Source: Paracoccaceae bacterium
Lineage (GTDB): Bacteria > Pseudomonadota > Alphaproteobacteria > Rhodobacterales > Rhodobacteraceae
Assembly (NCBI GenBank): GCA_003551745.1
Contig: PUNI01000159.1
Span: forward strand, 1-10,191
DNA: 10,191 nt
Reading direction: 5' to 3'
Shown here piece after piece: positions 5,484 to 10,191 of the stretch. The notes below the pieces were generated by a model, which was given only the letters and a program-made list of their open reading frames with translations, ran no database searches and was not told the origin of the DNA. The stretch's first letter is position 1. Each line of letters starts with the position of its first letter. The position numbers and the translations under genes were made by a program.

Positions 5484-6470
5484 TCACAGCGTTCCCGGCA
5501 CGACCTGATCGGGGGGGCGGTGCCCGTCGGCGAAGGTCTTGATGTTGATGATGACCTTCTCGCCCATCTCGATGCGGCCCTCCAGCGTCGCCGAGCCCAT
5601 ATGCGGCAGCAGCACCACGTTCGGCAGGTCGCGCAGGCGGGGGTTGATGTCGGGGCCGCGCTCGAACACGTCGAGGCCGGCGCCGGCCAGTTCGCCCGTG
5701 CGCAGCGCCCGGGTCAGCGCGTTCTCGTCGATCACCTCCCCGCGCGAGGTGTTCACGATCACCGCTGTCGGCTTCATCAGCTTAAGGCGCCGGGCATTGA
5801 GCAGATGGAAGGTCGCCGGCGTGTGCGGACAGTTGACCGAGAGGACATCCATCCGCGCCAGCATCTGGTCGAGGCTTTCCCAGAAGGTCGCCTCCAGCGG
5901 CTCCTCGACCTCCGCCCGCAGGCGGCGACGGTTGTGGTAGTGCACCTGCATGCCGAACGCGCGTGCCCGGCGCGCCACCGCCTGGCCGATCCTGCCCATG
6001 CCGAGGATCCCCAGCCGCTTGCCGCCGATCCGGTAGCCGAGATGGCTGGTCGGCGCCCAGCCCGTCCAGTCGCCGCGCTGCATCTCTGCGAGACCCTCGG
6101 GAATGCGGCGGGTTACCGCGAGGATCAGCGCCATGGCCATGTCGGCGGTGTCGTCGGTCACGACCCCCGGCGTGTTGGAGATCAGGATGCCGCGCTGCCG
6201 GGCGGTGGCGATGTCGACATGATCGACCCCGGCGCCGTAATTCGCGATCAGCTTCAGCCGGTCGCCGGCCTGGGCCAGAAGCGGAGCGTCGATCCGGTCG
6301 GTGATGGTGGGCACCAGCACATCGGCGCCGCGCATCGCCGCGGCCAGCTCGTCGCGGCCCATCGGACGGTCGGGGTCGCGCAGGGTGACGTCGAAGAGCT
6401 CCTTCATCCGGGTCTCGACCGGCTCGGGCAAGCGTCGCGTGACGACAACACTCAGGCGCGCAGTAGGCAT
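5484..6470 (-). CDS. D-isomer-specific 2-hydroxyacid dehydrogenase (glyoxylate/hydroxypyruvate reductase type)
   Basis: This 328-residue NAD(P)H-dependent enzyme probably reduces glyoxylate or hydroxypyruvate to glycolate or glycerate. The substrate loop is NYGAGVDHVD (78-87). The Rossmann motif is G-x-G-x-x-G at 157-162 (GMGRIG), and an HNRRR stretch follows the second strand (179-183). Arginines there would favour NADPH over NADH. Catalytic Arg is R243 (NTSRGEVID) and the catalytic His is H290 (LPHMGSAT). The usual catalytic Glu position, three after D-V-F, is Gly272 (DVFERGPDINP). The ATG at 6470-6468 is set by GAGGAGG five bases upstream. An upstream in-frame extension lacks family similarity. 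The gene is divergent from the SH3-domain gene (113-base gap). Confidence 0.9.
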   Translation of the reverse strand: MPTARLSVVVTRRLPEPVETRMKELFDVTLRDPDRPMGRDELAAAMRGADVLVPTITDRIDAPLLAQAGDRLKLIANYGAGVDHVDIATARQRGILISNTPGVVTDDTADMAMALILAVTRRIPEGLAEMQRGDWTGWAPTSHLGYRIGGKRLGILGMGRIGQAVARRARAFGMQVHYHNRRRLRAEVEEPLEATFWESLDQMLARMDVLSVNCPHTPATFHLLNARRLKLMKPTAVIVNTSRGEVIDENALTRALRTGELAGAGLDVFERGPDINPRLRDLPNVVLLPHMGSATLEGRIEMGEKVIINIKTFADGHRPPDQVVPGTL

Positions 6471-6583
6471 CGGATCCTCCTCGGAGCTTGGCCGCGGACG
6501 TGGCTTGCGGCAGACTGACCGAAGGCTGCGCGGTGCACAAGCGCGGCAGAAGTGCCCGAGAGAGGCGCGAGGCAGGAACGAGC

Positions 6584-7090
6584 ATGACGTCATCAAGGCT
6601 TTGGGCGGCAGCGGTGGCCGCCATTCTGTGCGGGGCGCTGGCGGGCGGCGTGGCCGCGGCCGAGCGCGGCCCGGTGACGGGGCTGCCGATGCCCCGCTAC
6701 GTCTCGCTGAAGGGCAGCGAGGGCAACGCCCGGCGCGGTCCCAGCATGACCCACCGGGTCGACTGGGTGTTCACCCGCCGCGACATGCCGCTGCGGGTAA
6801 CCGCCGAGTTCGAGCACTGGCGGCGGGTCGAGGACGCCGAGGGCGCCGGCGGCTGGATGCACTTCGCCCTGCTCTCGGGCGTTCGCACGGCGCTCGTGCT
6901 CGACGACATGACGCCGCTGCACCTGCAGGCCGACGACCGTGCGCCGGTGGTGGCCTATCTCGAGGCCGGCGTGGTCGCCCGCGTCCAGTCCTGCGGGCCC
7001 GAGTGGTGCCGGCTGCGGGTGGATCGCCTGCGCGGCTGGGCCGAGAAGGCGAAGCTCTGGGGCGTGGACGCCGAGGAAACGCTCGACTGA
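6584..7090 (+). CDS. Exported protein with two SH3-like domains
   Basis: The 168-residue precursor has a signal peptide: a short basic N-terminus, a hydrophobic core at about 7-23, and likely cleavage after AAA at 24-26. The mature part holds two bacterial SH3-like units. One (about 37-105) starts RYVSLKGSEGNARRGPS and contains FEHWRRVEDAEGAGGWMHFALLSG. The other (about 116-160) contains AYLEAGVVARVQSCGPEWCRLRVDRLRGWAEKAKLWGV. Cys137 and Cys142 could form a disulfide in the periplasm. Such proteins are thought to bind peptidoglycan or envelope partners, but no activity is known for this type. The ATG at 6584 follows AGGAACGAGC and gives a proper signal peptide; an earlier in-frame ATG at 6488 would put a charged stretch in front of it. 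The gene is convergent with mccA, 88 bases away. Confidence 0.85.
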   Translation: MTSSRLWAAAVAAILCGALAGGVAAAERGPVTGLPMPRYVSLKGSEGNARRGPSMTHRVDWVFTRRDMPLRVTAEFEHWRRVEDAEGAGGWMHFALLSGVRTALVLDDMTPLHLQADDRAPVVAYLEAGVVARVQSCGPEWCRLRVDRLRGWAEKAKLWGVDAEETLD

Positions 7091-7153
7091 GTCCGAGCGG
7101 CGTGTCCGGGCGGACCGGTCTCGCGGATGCGGCGTTCCGGCGATGACGTTCGG

Positions 7154-7181
7154 GCGGTGGGCGTTCAGCGGTGGGCGTTCA
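7154..7181. repeat. 14-base perfect tandem repeat over the mccA stop codon
   Basis: GCGGTGGGCGTTCA occurs at 7154-7167 and again at 7168-7181, with a partial third copy (GCGGTGG) at 7183-7189. The TCA at the end of each full copy is TGA on the minus strand. The second copy supplies the mccA stop and the first gives another TGA 14 bases on. The arrangement suggests a recent slippage duplication. No T-run terminator is seen in the 7091-7178 convergent gap. Confidence 0.75.
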
Positions 7182-9125
7182 GGCGGTGGAATCCGCCTCC
7201 TCCAGCCGGATCAGCGTCGCGCCGGCGTCGACCTGGGCACCCGGGGCGACCAGCACCTCGGCCACCTGCCCGTCGCAAGCCGCGGCCAGCGTGTGCTCCA
7301 TCTTCATGGCCTCAAGAACCGCAAGCCGCGCCCCTCGGGCGACCGGCTCGCCGGCAGCCACGAAGATCGCCTTCACGAGGCCCGGCATCGGCGCCGTCAC
7401 CAGCCCGGCCCCGCCCGCCTCGTCCGCGCCGCGCAGCAGCGGATCGTGGCGGCGGAAATGATGGGTGCAGGCGCCGAAGAGATGGATCCCCGCCGGCGTC
7501 ACCGCGAGCCGGTAGGGGGTCGGGGCGCCGTCGACCCACCAGCGCCCCGCGGTCAGCCGGCACTCATGGCGCGCGCCCCCCACCTCGACGACGCACTCCG
7601 TAGGCCCGGCCGTCTCGATGATCGCGGTGTGGAGTTCCTCGGCCTCGAAGCGGATCTGCCGGCGCAGCGGCGCCCACAGGCTGAAACCGCCCTGCGGCCC
7701 GGCGCCCTCGGCGAGCCCGGCCGCCCCCAGCGCGGCCAGCGCCAGCGCGGTGCTGTCGGGCACCGGGATGCCGGTGAGCGCCGCGAGATCGCGCTCGATC
7801 AGGCCGGTGTCCACATCGCCGGCGGCAAAGGCCGCATGCCGCGCGAGCGCGCCCAGGAAGGCGAGGTTGGTGACCGTTCCCGCCACCTCGGTCCCGGCCA
7901 GCGCACGGGCCAGACGCCCCAGCGCCGTCGCCCGGGTGGGGCCATGCACGATCAGCTTGGCGATCATCGGGTCATACCACGGGCTGATCGCATCGCCCGC
8001 CCGCACGCCCGAATCCGCCCGCACACCCTCGGGAAAGGCCAGATGCACGAGCCGGCCGGTGGACGGCAGGAAGCCCGCCGGCACATCCTCGGCATAGAGC
8101 CGGGCCTCGAAGGCGTGGCCGCGGATCGCCAGATCCTCCTGCCGCGCGGGCAGCGCCTCTCCGGCGGCGACGCGCAACTGCCATTCCACCAGATCAAGGC
8201 CGGTGATGGCCTCGGTGACGGGGTGCTCGACCTGCAGGCGGGTGTTCATCTCCATGAACCAGAACCGGTCCTCGCGCAGCCCGTCGGAGGCATCGACGAT
8301 GAACTCCACCGTCCCCGCACCCTTGTAGCCGATGGCCTCGGCCGCCCGCACCGCGGCCGCCCCCATCGCCGCGCGCATCGCCTCGGTCATGCCGGGCGCT
8401 GGGGCTTCCTCGATCACCTTCTGGTGCCGGCGCTGCAGCGAACAGTCCCGCTCGAAGAGATGCACCGCCCGCACCCCGTCGCCGAAGACCTGCAACTCGA
8501 TGTGGCGCGGCTTCTCGACGAGTTTCTCCACCAGCACAGCGTCATTGCCGAAGGCCGTGCGGGCCTCGCCGCGGGCGCTTTCGAGGGCAGTCATGAAATC
8601 TTCGGCGCGGGCAACCTTGCGCATGCCCTTGCCGCCGCCGCCCGCCACGGCCTTGATGAGCACGGGATAGCCGATGGCGTCGGCCGCGCCCGACAGATGC
8701 TCGGGATCCTGGTTCTCGCCGTGATAGCCCGGCACCACCGGCACGCCCGCCTCGGCCATCAGCTTCTTGGCGGCATCCTTCAGCCCCATCGCCCGGATCG
8801 CCCCGGCCGAGGGGCCGATGAAGACGAGCCCCGCCGCCTCCACCGCGGCCACGAACTCCGGGTTTTCCGACAGGAAGCCATAGCCCGGATGGATCGCCTC
8901 GGCCCCGGTCGCCTGCGCCGCCGCGATGATCGCCGCGCCGCGCAGATAGCTCTCCGCCGGGGCCGGCCCGCCGATGTGCACGGCCGTGTCGGCGGCGGCG
9001 ACATGCGCCGCGTCGCGGTCGGCGTCGGAATAGACCGCGACCGTCTCCACCCCCAGCCGGCGGGCCGTGGCCATGACCCGCAGCGCGATCTCGCCCCGGT
9101 TGGCGATCAGGATGCGGCGGAACAT
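7179..9125 (-). CDS. mccA: Methylcrotonoyl-CoA carboxylase, biotin-containing alpha subunit
   Basis: This 648-residue protein carries a full biotin carboxylase plus a C-terminal biotin carrier domain. With MccB it carboxylates 3-methylcrotonoyl-CoA to 3-methylglutaconyl-CoA in leucine breakdown, in the cytoplasm. It begins FRRILIANRGEIALRV. HPGYGFLSEN lies at 79-88, the ATP-grasp glycine loop GGGGKGMRK at 162-170, and the catalytic stretch EMNTRLQVEHPVTE at 292-305. The carrier domain has APMPGLV (578-584) and the biotinylated lysine K608 in EAMKMEHTL. Acetyl- and propionyl-CoA carboxylase alpha subunits look alike. The MCC call rests on the mccB C-terminus at the right edge. It has no ribosome site of its own, and the ATG lies two bases after the macro-domain stop (TGACGATG), so translation is probably coupled. 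Confidence 0.9.
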   Translation of the reverse strand: MFRRILIANRGEIALRVMATARRLGVETVAVYSDADRDAAHVAAADTAVHIGGPAPAESYLRGAAIIAAAQATGAEAIHPGYGFLSENPEFVAAVEAAGLVFIGPSAGAIRAMGLKDAAKKLMAEAGVPVVPGYHGENQDPEHLSGAADAIGYPVLIKAVAGGGGKGMRKVARAEDFMTALESARGEARTAFGNDAVLVEKLVEKPRHIELQVFGDGVRAVHLFERDCSLQRRHQKVIEEAPAPGMTEAMRAAMGAAAVRAAEAIGYKGAGTVEFIVDASDGLREDRFWFMEMNTRLQVEHPVTEAITGLDLVEWQLRVAAGEALPARQEDLAIRGHAFEARLYAEDVPAGFLPSTGRLVHLAFPEGVRADSGVRAGDAISPWYDPMIAKLIVHGPTRATALGRLARALAGTEVAGTVTNLAFLGALARHAAFAAGDVDTGLIERDLAALTGIPVPDSTALALAALGAAGLAEGAGPQGGFSLWAPLRRQIRFEAEELHTAIIETAGPTECVVEVGGARHECRLTAGRWWVDGAPTPYRLAVTPAGIHLFGACTHHFRRHDPLLRGADEAGGAGLVTAPMPGLVKAIFVAAGEPVARGARLAVLEAMKMEHTLAAACDGQVAEVLVAPGAQVDAGATLIRLEEADSTA

Positions 9126-9127
9126 CG

Positions 9128-9637
9128 TCAGGGCGCCGCCATCGCCGCGCGGTGCAGCGCGGCGGAGTCCTCGGAAAAGCAGCAGAAGATCACCTCGGGC
9201 CGGGCGTCTTCGGCGAGCATCCCGGCCACGGTCTGCACCGCCACCTCGGCCGCCGCGTCGGGCGGATAGCCATAGGCGCCGGTGGAGACCGCCGGAAAGG
9301 CGAGCGACGCCGCCCCCCGCTCCCGCGCGGCCTTCAGGCTCTCGCGATAGCAGGCGGCCAGAAGTTTCGCCTCACCCTCGGCGCCGCCGCGCCAGACCGG
9401 CCCCACGGCGTGGATCACCCAGCGCGCGGACAGCCCGCGTCCCCCCGTCACCCGCACCTGCCCGGTCGGGCAGCCGCCGAGCCCCGCGCATTCCGCACGC
9501 AGCCCAGGGCCCGCGGCGCGATGGATCGCCCCGTCCACCCCGCCGCCGCCCAGCAGCGTCTCGTTCGCGGCGTTCACCACCGCGTCGACCTCGAGGCGGG
9601 TGATGTCGCCCACCGTCACGCGCATCGGCAACGCCAT
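9128..9637 (-). CDS. Macro-domain O-acyl-ADP-ribose / ADP-ribosyl hydrolase (MacroD/YmdB type)
   Basis: This 169-residue protein is a single macro domain. The MacroD/YmdB signatures are all visible: VGDITRL (9-15), the NAAN motif (22-25) with Asn25, GGGGVDGAIHRAAG (30-43) with the catalytic Asp35, and FPAVSTGAYGYP (114-125) for the phosphate loop and the stacking tyrosine. Relatives remove acetyl from O-acetyl-ADP-ribose made by sirtuins and cleave ADP-ribose from acidic residues. The ATG at 9637-9635 is chosen because GGGAGG lies five bases upstream; a GTG one codon earlier lacks proper spacing. The stop is two bases from mccA, and a membrane-protein gene lies 37 bases upstream, so the enzyme is made with the leucine-pathway carboxylase. 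Confidence 0.93.
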   Translation of the reverse strand: MALPMRVTVGDITRLEVDAVVNAANETLLGGGGVDGAIHRAAGPGLRAECAGLGGCPTGQVRVTGGRGLSARWVIHAVGPVWRGGAEGEAKLLAACYRESLKAARERGAASLAFPAVSTGAYGYPPDAAAEVAVQTVAGMLAEDARPEVIFCCFSEDSAALHRAAMAAP

Positions 9638-9674
9638 CACATCCTCCCATCGCTGGCGGGACCCGGGCGTGCGC

Positions 9675-9965
9675 TCACAACCGGCCGCGTGCCAGCACCA
9701 CCGCGCCGCTGGCCCCGACCCAGATGAGAAACAGCACCCCCGTCACCCGCCACAGCTCGGACCGGCCGAAGGGCGTCTCCATCCCAAGCACCCGCAAGTC
9801 CGGGACCAGCATGCCCCAGTAGGTGGCGAGCACCAGCACCGCGCCGAGGCCGAGCCAAAGCGCATAGCCGGGTCGGCTCCGCGTGGTTTCGGCCAGCCGC
9901 ATCCGGCCACGCGGCGCCAGCAGCAGCCACAGCACGAACAGCGTGATGAGAAACGCGACGATCAT
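9675..9965 (-). CDS. Small three-helix membrane protein, unknown function (96 aa)
   Basis: The protein has three hydrophobic stretches: residues 1-16 (MIVAFLITLFVLWLLL), about 35-54 (YALWLGLGAVLVLATYWGML) and about 72-91 (WRVTGVLFLIWVGASGAVVL). A basic loop (APRGRMRLAETTRSR) separates the first two, pointing to a cytoplasmic loop. No family is recognised. GGGGGT lies about 10 bases before the ATG, a somewhat long spacing. It sits 192 bases behind mccB and 37 bases before the macro gene on the same strand, and so probably belongs to the leucine operon. No sequence feature links it to carboxylation. Confidence 0.7.
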   Translation of the reverse strand: MIVAFLITLFVLWLLLAPRGRMRLAETTRSRPGYALWLGLGAVLVLATYWGMLVPDLRVLGMETPFGRSELWRVTGVLFLIWVGASGAVVLARGRL

Positions 9966-10022
9966 GATCAGGACCCCCTTTCAAACACACCGGCTTGCCC
10001 GGTCGCCGCCGGGAGCGAGGCA

Positions 10023-10040
10023 CGCCCTGGAGATAGGGCG
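10023..10040. other. Hairpin in the mccB to membrane-protein gap
   Basis: CGCCCT (10023-10028) and AGGGCG (10035-10040) form a perfect 6-bp stem with a 6-base loop. A second dyad, CGACAGG (10078-10084) / CCTGTCG (10121-10127), lies nearer mccB. Neither is followed by a T-run. They may stabilise or process the operon mRNA, or be chance. Otherwise the 9966-10157 gap shows no clear promoter. Confidence 0.35.
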
Positions 10041-10157
10041 CTAGAGGCGGCTGTCCGTGCCGGTGATGGCCCGGCCGCGACAGGATGCCCGCAGCGCCGC
10101 CCGTCGCCTTCGGGGTGCGCCCTGTCGTGGGCCCGTGGTGCGGGACGGCAGCGGCCG

Positions 10158-10191
10158 TCACATCCGGAACACGCCGAAGCGTGTCTCGCCG
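10158..10191 (-). CDS. mccB: Methylcrotonoyl-CoA carboxylase beta subunit, last residues only
   Basis: Reading in from the right edge, the minus strand gives G-E-T-R-F-G-V-F-R-M and then TGA. T-R-F-G-V-F-R-M is the usual C-terminal end of the carboxyltransferase beta subunit of methylcrotonoyl-CoA carboxylase. The match is short, but it is specific and agrees with mccA downstream on the same strand. The two subunits form the leucine-degradation carboxylase, here separated by two inserted genes. Confidence 0.75.
   Translation of the reverse strand, partial: GETRFGVFRM

Noticed and set aside
6471..6583. Divergent promoters between the hydroxyacid dehydrogenase and the SH3-domain gene
   Set aside because: Promoters must lie here, but no -35/-10 pair with acceptable spacing stands out; hexamers such as TTGCGG and TTGTGC have no matching -10.
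6939..9269. Very long open frame (over 770 codons) on the plus strand opposite mccA
   Set aside because: It is a GC-rich antisense shadow of mccA and the macro gene. Its translation is rich in His, Arg and Pro with no domain, and mccA has clear catalytic motifs on the other strand.
9637..10161. 174-codon minus-strand open frame overlapping the 96-aa membrane protein and the mccB gap
   Set aside because: It is in a different frame from the membrane protein and has no recognisable domain. The membrane protein has a coherent three-helix pattern.
1..10191. CRISPR arrays, tRNA or rRNA genes, insertion sequences, phage or defence genes
   Set aside because: I found no spaced direct repeats, RNA gene features, transposase or phage motifs. 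The window looks like ordinary core chromosome.

Overview
The window looks like chromosome of a GC-rich alphaproteobacterium of the Rhodobacterales, most likely close to Rhodobacter (Cereibacter) sphaeroides. The base composition, a GTTC-N7-GTTC SOS box of the alphaproteobacterial type, and the style of the protein families all point there. The species is an inference; no marker gene fixes it. There are no RNA genes, insertion sequences, CRISPR arrays or phage genes. Genes are densely packed and mostly on the minus strand.

Region 1 (1-1752, minus): the first 69 codons of dnaE2/imuC, an error-prone DNA polymerase, run off the left edge. A perfect LexA box ends five bases before its ATG. Upstream lie a 161-base gap with a 14-bp inverted repeat and a MATE-family efflux pump.

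Region 2 (1810-3462, minus): a three-gene small heat-shock protein operon. Three different Hsp20/alpha-crystallin genes (140, 132 and 168 aa) follow each other and end at a UUCG-loop terminator. Upstream are a heat-shock-like promoter candidate and a leader of about 175 nt. The end of that leader can fold to bury the strong Shine-Dalgarno site of the first gene, so it is a candidate RNA thermometer.

Region 3 (3507-5368): an MFS transporter preceded by a 67-aa two-helix membrane protein, both minus, and divergent from a small antibiotic-biosynthesis-monooxygenase (ABM) protein on the plus strand.

Region 4 (5484-7090): a D-2-hydroxyacid dehydrogenase of the glyoxylate/hydroxypyruvate reductase type (minus). 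It has glycine where the family's catalytic glutamate normally sits. It is divergent from an exported protein with two SH3-like domains (plus).

Region 5 (7179-10191, minus): part of a leucine-catabolism operon. It runs from the last codons of mccB (right edge), through a 96-aa three-helix membrane protein and a macro-domain ADP-ribosyl/O-acyl-ADP-ribose hydrolase, to mccA, the biotin-carrying subunit of methylcrotonoyl-CoA carboxylase. The macro gene stops two bases before mccA starts.

The points most worth a second look are the SD-burying hairpin and repeats in the hsp20 leader, the macro-domain enzyme coupled to a leucine-pathway carboxylase, the stand-alone and possibly leaderless SOS control of dnaE2, and the altered catalytic residue in the hydroxyacid dehydrogenase.
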